DNA from: Tranquillimonas sp964472855 | Lineage (GTDB): Bacteria; Pseudomonadota; Alphaproteobacteria; Rhodobacterales; Rhodobacteraceae | NCBI GenBank assembly: GCA_964472855.1 | Contig: CAYYMJ010000004.1 | Coordinates: 25,281-89,280, forward strand | Direction of reading: 5' to 3' | Length of the DNA stretch: 64,000 bases | Notes under the pieces: generated by a model | Told to the model about the DNA's origin: nothing | What the model saw: the letters and a program-made list of their open reading frames with translations, nothing else | The model's database searches: none | Program-made: the position numbers and the translations under genes | In this document: one piece after another, positions 1 through 7,762 of the stretch | Layout of the letters: every line of letters begins with the position of its first letter | How positions within the stretch are numbered: position 1 is the stretch's first letter

Positions 1-1
1 C

Positions 2-43
2 AACTACGTCACCGCCAGCGTCCTGCGCGCCGATCCGGCCTAG
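2..43 (+). CDS. Possible 3' end of a gene entering from the left edge
   Basis: A short open frame runs from the window edge to a TAG at 41-43 and encodes about 13 residues (NYVTASVLRADPA). Its stop overlaps the stop of the convergent cytochrome gene by two bases, as expected for two tightly packed convergent genes. Too little is visible to identify a family, and it could equally be a chance open frame in GC-rich DNA. Confidence 0.25.
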   Translation, partial: NYVTASVLRADPA

Positions 44-528
44 TTCGAATCCGAACCGGTGTCGGTGTCGCCACCATCACCCGCCATGGCATCGGGGTTG
101 AGCGACACCAGATACGCCCACATGTCGCGCGCGTCGTCTTCCTTGCGCAGCTTGAAGGTCATTTTCGGGCGTGCGCTGGAATCGTCCAGCCACTCCTGCA
201 GGAAACCCTTGGGATCCATCACATAGGAAACGAACGTGTCCTCGGTCCAGATCAGGCCGGCCGCGTTGGCCTGCACCAAGGCATCGCTATAGCGAAAACC
301 ATCGACCGAACCGGCCAGCCCGCCGGGAACCGGAAAGAGATTGGGGCCGACCTTGCCGGCACGTCCGGCCAGCGTGTTACCGTCGGCATCCTGCACGACA
401 TGACAGGCCTGGCACTTGCGGAACCCTTTTTCGCCCTTGGCGGGGTCGCCGGCACCATCGCTGTCGGCCACGGCCGGCAGCGCGGTCAGGGCAGCGATTG
501 TGGCAACGAAAGCAATTTTCAACATCAT
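40..528 (-). CDS. Secreted c-type cytochrome (cytochrome c2 / c550-like)
   Basis: This is a periplasmic electron carrier with one covalently bound haem. From the ATG at 528 it has 162 residues: a signal peptide (residues 1-21, ending AVA), then the haem motif CQACH at about 39-43 and a later RPKM segment that can supply the axial Met. It ends in an Asp/Gly/Ser-rich tail. Two ATGs lie in tandem (528 and 525); an AGGAG sits 3 nt before the first and 6 nt before the second, so 525 may be the true start. It is divergent from idi. The exact redox partner cannot be told from the sequence. Confidence 0.88.
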   Translation of the reverse strand: MMLKIAFVATIAALTALPAVADSDGAGDPAKGEKGFRKCQACHVVQDADGNTLAGRAGKVGPNLFPVPGGLAGSVDGFRYSDALVQANAAGLIWTEDTFVSYVMDPKGFLQEWLDDSSARPKMTFKLRKEDDARDMWAYLVSLNPDAMAGDGGDTDTGSDSN

Positions 529-636
529 GGTCTCCTGTTGGCATTCGGTGCGCACGGTATCCGCTCAGGATCCGTCCCGCTAGAGACCGAGTGACGCATC
601 TGGCAATTCGCTGCGTGATCGGGCAATGACGCCGCC

Positions 637-1155
637 ATGACCCAGATGATTCCCACCTGGCAGAATGGCCGCCTGGTTCCTGTGGAAAAGCTCGAGGCTC
701 ACCGCAAGGCCCTGCGTCACATGGCGGTTTCGGTGTTTCTGCTGGATGGCGACCGGCTGCTGATTCAGCGCCGCGCGCTGGGCAAATACCATACGCCGGG
801 ACTGTGGGCGAACACCTGCTGCACCCATCCCAACTGGGACGAAGCCGCCGACGCCTGCGCCCGGCGGCGCCTGATGGACGAGCTTGGGGTTGCCGGTGTC
901 GCGCTGTCGTGGCGGGGACAGGTCGAATATTTCGCCGATGTCGGCGGCGGCCTGACCGAGAACGAAGTCGTTGAAATCTTTGTCGGATTCGCCGATGCCG
1001 GCACGCTGGGCATGTCGCCCGACCCGGACGAGGTGATGGTAACCCGCTGGGTGGCCCTGCCGACGCTGGTGGCCGAGGTCGGCGCAACGCCCGAACGCTT
1101 TACACCGTGGCTGCGTATCTATCTGGAAAGACACGCCGATTTGATCTTTGCGTGA
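637..1155 (+). CDS. idi: Isopentenyl-diphosphate delta-isomerase, type I
   Basis: A cytoplasmic enzyme that interconverts isopentenyl and dimethylallyl diphosphate for isoprenoid, quinone and carotenoid synthesis. The 172-residue length fits the type I family. Recognisable features are the NTCCTHP segment with the catalytic Cys (about residues 59-65), the Nudix-like helix ARRRLMDELGV, and the acidic TENEVVEIF segment that carries the second catalytic acidic residue. The gene stands alone on the plus strand and converges with the MarR gene. It hints at isoprenoid or carotenoid metabolism, but no other pathway gene is in the window. Confidence 0.93.
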   Translation: MTQMIPTWQNGRLVPVEKLEAHRKALRHMAVSVFLLDGDRLLIQRRALGKYHTPGLWANTCCTHPNWDEAADACARRRLMDELGVAGVALSWRGQVEYFADVGGGLTENEVVEIFVGFADAGTLGMSPDPDEVMVTRWVALPTLVAEVGATPERFTPWLRIYLERHADLIFA

Positions 1156-1262
1156 CCGCGCAGGCCCGGGCGCACCGCGTCAGGTCGCCGGCTGCGGCGA
1201 TGGGTCGCGACGCCCCTTGTGGATAACTCGGTGGATCAATCCGCAGCGGCCGCGCGCCGGGG

Positions 1263-1715
1263 TCAGCCGCGATCCTGCACCGCCGCGCCCAGCCGCTGGC
1301 GCAGCGCCCGCAGGACAGGCAGAGCCAGGCGCACCTTGTCGGCGCCCACGTCGCTGACGATCCCGACCAGTTTTGGTTCGATCCCCGCCAGCGCCTGGTC
1401 GCGCGCCAGCCGCCCGGCGGGGCTGATCGTCACGATCTTGCGGCGCGCGTCGTCCCAATCGGGGCGGATGTGCACGTGGCCCGCCACTTCAAGCTTGGCC
1501 AGCGTGTTGGTCATGGCGCCGCGCGTCAGGTTGAACGCCCGTGCCAACTGGGCCGGGCTGCGCTCGCCCTGCCCGGCCAGATGGTTCAGCACCGAGAACT
1601 GCGACAGCTCCATCCCCTTGGGCAGCGCACGCCCCATCAGTGCGCGCGCCAACTGATCGGCCATCAGCAATTCCGATACCAGCGCCACCGCCGTCTGGTC
1701 TTTGTCGCTGGTCAT
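1263..1715 (-). CDS. MarR-family transcriptional regulator
   Basis: A 150-residue winged-helix DNA-binding protein. The helix-turn-helix lies at about residues 51-80 (RSPAQLARAF ... RGAMTNTLAKLE) and the wing at 81-99 contains the usual DxRR pattern (DWDDARRK). The ATG at 1715 overlaps the stop of the upstream amidase gene (ATGA), so the two are translationally coupled. The effector and targets are unknown; coupling to a nitrilase-family amidase may mean it controls that gene or simply shares its transcript. Confidence 0.88.
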   Translation of the reverse strand: MTSDKDQTAVALVSELLMADQLARALMGRALPKGMELSQFSVLNHLAGQGERSPAQLARAFNLTRGAMTNTLAKLEVAGHVHIRPDWDDARRKIVTISPAGRLARDQALAGIEPKLVGIVSDVGADKVRLALPVLRALRQRLGAAVQDRG

Positions 1716-2700
1716 CGAGGTCCCTCGAACGCGGTATCGTGATACAGGCTGGGCAGGCGCCGGCGGATGTCGTCGGCGCTGTCCGGATCGATATCGGCAA
1801 ATACCAGCCCCGGGGCGTCGCCGCCATCGGCAATGACCTGTCCCCAGGGGTCGACGGCCAGCGAATGCCCCCACGTTCTGCGCCGTTTGCCGGCGCTGGC
1901 GGGGTGCACGCCGGTCTGGGCCGGCGCCAGAACGAAGGCTGCGCATTCAATGGCCCGGGCCCGCAGCAGCGTTTCCCAGTGCGCCGGGCCGGTTTCGGCG
2001 GAAAACGCCGACGGCACGGTCAGGATCCGCGCCCCGGCGCGGGCAAGGTGGCGGTAAAGCGCCGGAAAGCGCAGGTCGTAACAGATGGTCATGCCCAGCG
2101 GGCCAAAGGGCGTCGGCGCCAGAACCGCCCGTTCGCCGGGGCGATACCCGCGCGATTCGCGGAACGATTCGGTGGCGCTGAGATCGACATCGAACATGTG
2201 CAGCTTGTCATACCGGGNNNNNNNNNNNNNNNNNNNNNNNNNNNNNNNNNNNNNNNNNNNNNNNNNNNNNNNNNNNNNNNNNNNNNNNNNNNNNNNNNNN
2301 NNNNNNNNNNNNNNNNNAACGATTCGGTGGCGCTGAGATCGACATCGAACATGTGCAGCTTGTCATACCGGGCCACGATCGCGCCCGCCGGATCGACCAG
2401 AAAGCTGCGATTGGCCAGCCGCCCGTCAGGATCACCGGTTTTCAGCGCCAGCGAACCGATCAACAGCCAGACACCGTGGGCCGCCGCGGCGGCGCGCAGG
2501 CCAGCAAGCGTCGGGTCGTCGGATTCGTGGCACAGCACCGCCTGTTGGTGGGCCCGGCTAAGCGAAACACAGTTGGTAACTTCGGGCGTCAGCACCAGTT
2601 CGGCACCACCCGCCGCCGCCGCCGCCACCGCATCGGTTACATCGGCAAGATTGGCGGCCGGGTCGTCCGACGCGGTCATCTGCACCATGCACAGGCGCAT
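1712..2700 (-). CDS. Carbon-nitrogen hydrolase (Nit1-type amidase), split by a scaffold gap
   Basis: Nitrilase-superfamily amidase, closest in its motifs to Nit1 / deaminated-glutathione amidase, a metabolite-repair enzyme. The catalytic triad is visible: Glu40 (LTPEV), Lys114 (YDKLHMFDVD) and Cys155 (ICYDLRFP), followed by the SAFSAETGPAHWE block typical of Nit1. The listed span contains 100 N (2218-2317) flanked by the same 55 bp on both sides; removing the N run and one copy leaves 834 nt, an intact 277-residue frame. So the gene is probably whole and the break is an assembly artefact. It lies 3 nt downstream of grxC and is coupled to the MarR gene. Confidence 0.88.
2218..2317. other. Scaffold gap (100 N) with overlapping flanks
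   Basis: Exactly 100 N. The 55 bases before it (2163-2217) are identical to the 55 bases after it (2318-2372). Joining on that overlap restores the nitrilase-family frame, so probably no sequence is missing here. Confidence 0.95.
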
Positions 2701-2703
2701 GGG

Positions 2704-2961
2704 CTAGCCGGCGAGCAACGGGTCGAGCTTGCCAGCCCTTTCCAGCGCATAAAGCTCGTCGCATCCGCCGATATGCGCCCCGTCGATGAAGATCTGCGGC
2801 ACGGTGCGCCGCCCACGGGCGCGCTGCATCATCTCGCGGCGCTTGTCCGGCACGCGAAACAGGTCGTATTCGGTATAGTTGGCGTCCTTGGACGACAGCA
2901 GGCGTTTGGCGGCATGACAATAGCCGCAAGTCGGTGTTGCATAGATTTCGATGTTGGCCAT
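2704..2961 (-). CDS. grxC: Glutaredoxin 3
   Basis: A small (85-residue) cytoplasmic dithiol glutaredoxin that reduces disulfides and glutathione mixed disulfides using glutathione. It shows the CGYC active site at residues 12-15, the TVPQIFIDG cis-proline segment and the GGCDEL glutathione-binding turn. It lies 28 nt after comF and 3 nt before the amidase gene on the same strand, so the order comF-grxC-amidase-marR looks like one transcript. Longer in-frame starts upstream run through comF and are not used. Confidence 0.93.
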   Translation of the reverse strand: MANIEIYATPTCGYCHAAKRLLSSKDANYTEYDLFRVPDKRREMMQRARGRRTVPQIFIDGAHIGGCDELYALERAGKLDPLLAG

Positions 2962-2989
2962 GAGCTTCCCCGGGCGTTGCCGGCTATAC

Positions 2990-3706
2990 CTAGGTCTCCT
3001 TGACCACACGCGCCAGTGCCACGATCTGAACCCTTCGTGCGCCAGCGTCCAGACAGGCGCTGGTGGCAGCGCCCAGCGTCGCGCCCGAGGTGATGACATC
3101 GTCGACCAGCAGAACGTCGGCGCCCTGCAGCACCGCGCCGTGGTGCGGGTCGGCGGCGATTGCACCGTCGACATTGGCGAAACGCGCGTCCTGCTTGCGC
3201 CCCTCCTGGGTTCCGGTGGCCCGAGTGCGCCGCAGGGCCAGCGGCGCATGGGCGCAGCCGGCCTGCCGCGCCATTTCGCCGGCCAGCACCGCCGCCTGAT
3301 TGAAACGCCGCCGCAGGGTCCGCCGCCAATGTGCCGGCACCGGAACCACCACCTGCCCGGGGGAGCGCAACGGTTCGGCGCGGCGCAGCATCCAGCGCGC
3401 TGCCGGTCGCGCCAGGTCCAGACGGTCGCCATGCTTCAGGCCCAGCACCAGCGATCGCGCCTTGCCGGAATAGATCAGCGCGCTGCGCCCGCGCGACCAT
3501 GGCCGCGCGATGGCAAGGCAGTCGTCACACTGGTAGCGCTGGCCGTCATCGTCGCCGGGCAGCGGCGCGCCGCATTGGTCGCAGCCCAGCCCCAGGATAA
3601 AGGGCACGTCGGCCCAGCACGACCCGCACAATGCGCCGTCGTCTTCCACCAGCGCCTCGCACAGGGCACATTGATGCGGGTATATCAGGCGCAACAGCCT
3701 TTGCAT
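2990..3706 (-). CDS. comF: ComF-family phosphoribosyltransferase-like protein
   Basis: A 238-residue ComF-like protein. The N-terminal half has a double zinc-ribbon pattern (CALC, CGSC, CDQC, CDDC); the C-terminal half is a type I phosphoribosyltransferase fold with the PRPP loop VLLVDDVITSGATL. In naturally competent bacteria ComF helps handle single-stranded DNA; in this group the role is not established. It is first in the minus-strand group with grxC and is divergent from the methyltransferase-like gene (29 bp between starts). Confidence 0.9.
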   Translation of the reverse strand: MQRLLRLIYPHQCALCEALVEDDGALCGSCWADVPFILGLGCDQCGAPLPGDDDGQRYQCDDCLAIARPWSRGRSALIYSGKARSLVLGLKHGDRLDLARPAARWMLRRAEPLRSPGQVVVPVPAHWRRTLRRRFNQAAVLAGEMARQAGCAHAPLALRRTRATGTQEGRKQDARFANVDGAIAADPHHGAVLQGADVLLVDDVITSGATLGAATSACLDAGARRVQIVALARVVKET

Positions 3707-3735
3707 TCGCGGTCCGCCGGTCTAGTTGCGGGGCG

Positions 3736-4569
3736 ATGCAGACGCTGACCGACCGCACCGCGCTGGCCGCGCACCGGGCCCGAGCCGGGGACATTCCCGC
3801 CGCCGGCTTTCTTCATGACGAGGCACGCGCCGAGGTCCATGAAAGACTGACCGAGGTTAACAGAAGCTTTACGGCGCCGGTTGTTGTCAGCGGGCATGGC
3901 GCGCTGTGGGGCGACTGGCCGGTGGTGCCCGACGACGACCCGCTGGCCTTGCGGCCGGGCGCCCACGATCTTGTGGTGCACGCCATGGCGCTGCATTGGG
4001 CCGACGATCCGCTGGGCCAGATCATCCAGTCGCGCCGCGCGCTGGCGCCCGACGGGCTGTTCATGGGGGTGATGCTGGGCGGGCAGACCCTGCGCGAACT
4101 GCGCGCCGCCTTTGCCGAGGCTGAAACGGCGTTGACCGGCGGCCTGTCGCCGCGCGTCGCCCCGATGGCCGAGATCCGCGACCTTGGCGGATTGCTGCAA
4201 CGCGCCGGGCTGGCGCTGCCGGTGGCCGATTCGGTGCCGCTGACGGTGCGCTACCGCTCGGCCCGGGCGCTGATGCACGACCTGCGCGCCATGGGCGAAA
4301 ACAACGCGCTGGCCGGGCGGTCGCGCAGCTTTACCCGCCGCGACCTTCTGGCCCGGGCCGAAGACATCTATGCCCGCCGCTTCAGCGACGGCGACCATGT
4401 GACCGCGACGTTCGAGCTGATCTTCCTGGCCGGCTGGGCGCCGCACCCCGACCAGCAAAAACCCCTGCGCCCGGGCAGCGCCAGCGCCCGCCTGGCCGAA
4501 GCGCTGGGCACCGCCGAGCTTGGGGCCGGCGACCCGCCGCGCCCCGGCACGAAGGACCCCGCACCATGA
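3736..4569 (+). CDS. BioC / NDUFAF5-like methyltransferase-domain protein
   Basis: A 277-residue protein resembling the BioC/NDUFAF5 branch of class I methyltransferases. The second half of the domain is clear: DLVVHAMALHWADDP, the ALAPDGLFMGVMLGG strand-turn, and a C-terminal helical region with RYRSARALMHDLRAMGENN. The glycine-rich SAM-binding motif I expected near residues 45-60 is not recognisable (the region reads VVVSGHGALWGDW), so SAM binding is uncertain. Its stop overlaps the ATG of hemH (ATGA), so the two are translationally coupled. The substrate is unknown. Confidence 0.75.
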   Translation: MQTLTDRTALAAHRARAGDIPAAGFLHDEARAEVHERLTEVNRSFTAPVVVSGHGALWGDWPVVPDDDPLALRPGAHDLVVHAMALHWADDPLGQIIQSRRALAPDGLFMGVMLGGQTLRELRAAFAEAETALTGGLSPRVAPMAEIRDLGGLLQRAGLALPVADSVPLTVRYRSARALMHDLRAMGENNALAGRSRSFTRRDLLARAEDIYARRFSDGDHVTATFELIFLAGWAPHPDQQKPLRPGSASARLAEALGTAELGAGDPPRPGTKDPAP

Positions 4570-5606
4570 CCGGCCAGCCACGCCACCCACACGACCATGT
4601 CACGCTGCCGGCGGAAAAGACCGGGGTGCTGATCGCCAATCTCGGCACGCCCGACGGCTATGACTACCGGTCGATGCGCCGTTACTTGTCCGAGTTTCTG
4701 TCAGACCGCCGCGTGATCGATTATCCGGCGTGGAAATGGCAGCCGCTGCTGCAAGCGGTGATTTTGACCAAGCGGCCCTTCACCTCGGGCGCGGCTTACA
4801 AATCCATCTGGAATCACGACGCCGGCGAAAGCCCGTTGATGACCATCACGCGGGCCCAGACGGCGGCGCTGGCCACGGCGCTGCGCGACCTGTACGGCGA
4901 CGCGGTCGAGGTTGATTTCTGCATGCGCTACGGCAACCCGTCGACCGCCGATCGCCTGCGCCGCATGGTCGCCGCCGGCTGCCGCCGTATCCTGTTCTTC
5001 CCGCTTTACCCGCACTATGCCGGCGCCACGACCGCCACCGCCAACGATGCCTTTTTCCGCGCGCTCGGGGCCGAGAAATGGCAACCTGCGGTGCGCACCG
5101 TTCCGGCCTATTTCGATCATCCCGCCTATATCGCGGCGCTGGCAGGCTCGGTCCGGGCCGCGTGGCAGGCGGCCGACCCGCCCGAGCTGTTGCTGGCGTC
5201 GTATCACGGAATGCCGCAACGCTATCGCGATGCCGGTGACCCCTATTCCTGCCAATGCCTGAAAACCACGCGCCTGCTGGGCGAATCGCTGGGCTGGCCC
5301 GAGGGGCAGATCAGGACCAGTTTCCAAAGCCGATTCGGCCCCGAGGAATGGCTTCAGCCCTATACGGTCGAAGAGGTGGCGCGCCTTGCCCGGTCGGGCG
5401 TGCGCCGGCTGGCCGTGATCGCCCCGGCCTTTGCCGCCGACTGTATCGAAACGCTGGAAGAGATTCGCGCAGAGATCGGGGACGCCTTTGTCGGCGCCGG
5501 TGGTCAAAGCTTTACCTATATCCCCTGCCTGAACGATGACGCGGCCCATATCCAGGCACTGGCCCAGATCGCCGCCGACAACCTGCAGGGTTGGTTGCCC
5601 CAATAA
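4566..5606 (+). CDS. hemH: Ferrochelatase
   Basis: The last step of haem b synthesis: insertion of Fe2+ into protoporphyrin IX at the membrane surface. The 346 residues are typical length. Visible are the N-terminal GVLIANLGTPD strand, ESPLMTIT, the catalytic His in SYHGMPQRY, the Cys pair SCQCLKTT, and the acidic DCIETLEEI helix carrying the conserved Glu. It is coupled to the upstream methyltransferase-like gene and followed directly by an intrinsic terminator. Another haem gene, hemJ, is also in the window, at about 39 kb. Confidence 0.96.
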   Translation: MTGQPRHPHDHVTLPAEKTGVLIANLGTPDGYDYRSMRRYLSEFLSDRRVIDYPAWKWQPLLQAVILTKRPFTSGAAYKSIWNHDAGESPLMTITRAQTAALATALRDLYGDAVEVDFCMRYGNPSTADRLRRMVAAGCRRILFFPLYPHYAGATTATANDAFFRALGAEKWQPAVRTVPAYFDHPAYIAALAGSVRAAWQAADPPELLLASYHGMPQRYRDAGDPYSCQCLKTTRLLGESLGWPEGQIRTSFQSRFGPEEWLQPYTVEEVARLARSGVRRLAVIAPAFAADCIETLEEIRAEIGDAFVGAGGQSFTYIPCLNDDAAHIQALAQIAADNLQGWLPQ

Positions 5607-5640
5607 AACAAGGGCGCCCGGCAGAGAGGCGCCCTTGTTT
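5605..5640. terminator. Bidirectional intrinsic terminator between hemH and small gene 1
   Basis: A near-perfect 13-bp inverted repeat (AACAAGGGCGCC / GGCGCCCTTGTT) with a 9-nt loop at 5619-5627 starts in the hemH stop codon. T-rich tails follow on both strands (TTGTTT on plus, TTGTTTTATT on minus), so it can end both hemH and the convergent small-protein gene. Confidence 0.85.
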
Positions 5641-5678
5641 GATGTTCAGCGGGCCGATGGGCCCGACGCCGCTCTGGC

Positions 5679-5855
5679 TTACAGAAAGGCGATGACCGCG
5701 GCCAGCAGCAGCAGCGGAATCAGCATGCCACCCGAAGAAGACGCGGCTTCTTCGATCACAACGGGTTCCATCACCATGACGGGGTCGGCCATGCCGCCGG
5801 CCATAGCGGCCGAGCCAGCAAGAATAAGCGCGGCGGTAAGCGCAAATTTCTTCAT
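5679..5855 (-). CDS. Small secreted/membrane protein, copy 1 (58 residues)
   Basis: A 58-residue frame with ATG at 5855 and an SD-like GGAG just upstream. It begins with a signal-like segment (MKKFALTAALILAGSAAMAG), continues with a Met/Val/acidic stretch (PVMVMEPVVIEEAASSSGG) and ends with a hydrophobic helix (LIPLLLLAAVIAFL). There are no cysteines. The central and C-terminal parts are nearly identical to the second copy at 6092-6268, including at the DNA level, so the pair is a tandem duplication. No function recognised; an inner-membrane protein with a short periplasmic segment is the simplest reading. Confidence 0.75.
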   Translation of the reverse strand: MKKFALTAALILAGSAAMAGGMADPVMVMEPVVIEEAASSSGGMLIPLLLLAAVIAFL

Positions 5856-6013
5856 GTTATTCTCCAGTTTTGGCCCGCTGCCAAAGATGGTCGAGGTCGG
5901 CGGCGGGCATGTTCAGCAGTCCCTCGTACCATTGTTAGAGCAGGCCGGGGCCCATGATGCAAATGCCTTGATCTATTCGAACCATTCCGCGCGCCCATCG
6001 TGGCAGGTCGGCA

Positions 6014-6047
6014 AAAGAAAAGGCGCCAGAGCAGATCTGGCGCCTTT
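6014..6047 (-). terminator. Intrinsic terminator after small gene 2
   Basis: A perfect 12-bp inverted repeat (AAAGGCGCCAGA / TCTGGCGCCTTT, 6019-6030 and 6036-6047) with a 5-nt loop. Read on the minus strand it is followed by TTTTCTTTT. It lies 44 nt past the stop of the second small-protein gene, so each copy has its own terminator. Confidence 0.85.
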
Positions 6048-6091
6048 GAATGGCTTGGTTTGCAGGGCCTGTTGCCCCGCGTCGCGCTGGT

Positions 6092-6268
6092 TTACAGAAA
6101 CGCGATGACTGCGGCCAGCAGCAGCAGCGGAATCAGGATGCCACCCGAAGAAGACGCGGCTTCTTCGATCACAACAGGTTCCATAACCATCACGGGATCG
6201 GCCATGCCACCGGCGATGGCCGCGGTCCCGGCGACCGCAAGAACGGCAGCGAGAGCGAATTTTTTCAT
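6092..6268 (-). CDS. Small secreted/membrane protein, copy 2 (58 residues)
   Basis: This 58-residue paralogue of the gene at 5679-5855 has the same layout: a signal-like N-terminus (MKKFALAAVLAVAGTAAIAG), the PVMVMEPVVIEEAASSSGG middle identical to copy 1, and the LIPLLLLAAVIAFL tail. A strong GGAGGA ribosome-binding site precedes the ATG. Differences cluster in the signal segment and at synonymous sites, which indicates both copies are under protein-level selection. No function recognised. Confidence 0.75.
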   Translation of the reverse strand: MKKFALAAVLAVAGTAAIAGGMADPVMVMEPVVIEEAASSSGGILIPLLLLAAVIAFL

Positions 6269-6419
6269 ACTTTCCTCCAGTATACGCCCGGCGCCGAAAG
6301 GTTCGTGAGGACGGCGGCAGGCATTAAAGACTGTACCTCATGGCAAATCTTAAAGCAGCTAAATTTCCGCGATGCAAACGGCAGAATTGCCAGCAAGGCG
6401 TTGTGCCGCCGCGTTTTCG

Positions 6420-7040
6420 TCAAATTAGCAACACCTGCGTGCCGATCTTGGTGACGCCGAACAGCTCGGCAATGTGGTTGTTGTAAAGCCCGATGCAGCC
6501 GTTCGACGACCGGCGCCCGATCTTGCGCGTGTCGTGGGTGCCGTGGATTCGGTAATACTGCCAACCAAGATACAGCGCGTGGGTGCCCAGCGGGTTGTCG
6601 GGGCCGGGCCCGACGTATGTCGGCCATTCGGGGTTGCGGATACGCATCGCCGGGGTCGGGCGCCATTCAGGGCCCTCGACCTTGCGCACCACACGGGTGC
6701 GGCCACGCCGCGTCAGGTCTTCGCTCAGCGGCACCGAGGTAGGGTAAAGGCGATAGTCGCTTTCGTCCTCGCTCCAGAAATGCAGGGCGCGCGACGTCGT
6801 ATCGACCAGAATCGCACCCTTGCGCAGGTTCGAGAAATAGGGCTGCCAGTCGAGGGCGCGAAAGCTCGACGCGTTGCGCCGGACGGTCGTCGACACCTGG
6901 CGGCGGTATTCGGTCGTGTCCGGGGTTGCGGCGGCTGCGTCTGCGGTTTCTTCCTGCGCAACGGCAACGGCGGGAATCAACGCCGCCGCACCGGCCAGAA
7001 AGCTGCGGCGGCTGACGTCGGTCGGCTTTGGATCGCTCAT
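6420..7040 (-). CDS. L,D-transpeptidase (YkuD domain) with Tat-type signal
   Basis: An exported cell-wall enzyme predicted to form 3-3 peptidoglycan cross-links or attach proteins to the wall. The chosen start at 7040 (206 residues) has a GAGG upstream and gives an N-terminus with SRRSFLAGAA, a twin-arginine-like signal. The catalytic domain shows HGTHDT and then SNGCIGLYN with the nucleophilic Cys near the C-terminus. The upstream ATG at 7073 adds 11 residues without a better ribosome site. The gene is divergent from the CAP-domain lipoprotein, also an envelope protein. Confidence 0.9.
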   Translation of the reverse strand: MSDPKPTDVSRRSFLAGAAALIPAVAVAQEETADAAAATPDTTEYRRQVSTTVRRNASSFRALDWQPYFSNLRKGAILVDTTSRALHFWSEDESDYRLYPTSVPLSEDLTRRGRTRVVRKVEGPEWRPTPAMRIRNPEWPTYVGPGPDNPLGTHALYLGWQYYRIHGTHDTRKIGRRSSNGCIGLYNNHIAELFGVTKIGTQVLLI

Positions 7041-7201
7041 CGTGCTCGGTTCCTCACGGCATGGATTGCCCATGGCCTAGCCCTCTGAACGGCGGTCTTC
7101 AATTCAAACCGACGTCATTTCCGCTCACCGGGTCGCTTGGCGTTTGAAAAGGCGCGCTTTTGCCGCTAATCACCAGCCTCGATCGCTTTTTGGGGGCAGG
7201 A

Positions 7202-7744
7202 ATGAAGCCGTTTACCGCCATACTGATTCTGCTGTCGCTTGCGCTGACGGCCTGCACGGAAACTCCGGCCGCGCCGCGCCTTGGCCCCGACGGTCAGCCG
7301 CTGCCCCATGTCTACCGGATCGGCGTGGGCAAACGGGCCGAAATCCAGTTCCGCATGCTCGATTCCATCAACACCCTGCGCGAAGCCCGCGGCGCCCCCG
7401 CGGTAACCCTGAGCCCCGAACTGACGGCCGCCGCCGCCACGCATTCGCAGGACATGAGCCTGCAGAATCGCCCCTGGCACTTTGGCTCGGACGGCTCGTC
7501 GCCGCTCGACCGGGTGGCGCGCGTCGGTTACCCGGGCCAGATGCTTGGCGAAAACATCTCGGAAACCTACGAGACCGAGCTTGAGACCCTCGCCGCATGG
7601 ATGGAGCAGGACGACACGGCCGAGGTGATCCTCGACCCCCGCACTCAGAAAATCGGCTTTGCCTGGTTTCAAGAGCCCAGCGGCAAGATCTGGTGGACAC
7701 TGGTCACAGGCTGGCAGCCGCCGGCCGATACACCCCAGGGCTGA
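7202..7744 (+). CDS. CAP/SCP-domain lipoprotein
   Basis: A 180-residue envelope protein. The N-terminus has a lipoprotein signal with lipobox LTAC (Cys18). The rest is a CAP (SCP/PR1) domain of the bacterial kind: LDSINTLREARG, LSPELTAAAATHSQDM and LGENI are the recurring blocks. The function of bacterial CAP proteins is mostly unknown. The start at 7202 is preferred to 7160 because it puts the signal peptide at the N-terminus and has a G-rich ribosome site. Confidence 0.85.
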   Translation: MKPFTAILILLSLALTACTETPAAPRLGPDGQPLPHVYRIGVGKRAEIQFRMLDSINTLREARGAPAVTLSPELTAAAATHSQDMSLQNRPWHFGSDGSSPLDRVARVGYPGQMLGENISETYETELETLAAWMEQDDTAEVILDPRTQKIGFAWFQEPSGKIWWTLVTGWQPPADTPQG

Positions 7745-7762
7745 CCCCGGCCCTGTCAGGCG

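Noticed and set aside
1218..1226. A perfect DnaA box (TGTGGATAA) between idi and the MarR gene
   Set aside because: A single isolated match in 38 kb of other sequence, with no AT-rich region or further boxes; not an origin. It could still titrate DnaA.
2163..2372. The 55-bp direct repeat as a true target-site duplication or mobile element scar
   Set aside because: It brackets exactly 100 N and its removal restores a gene frame, which points to contig-end overlap.
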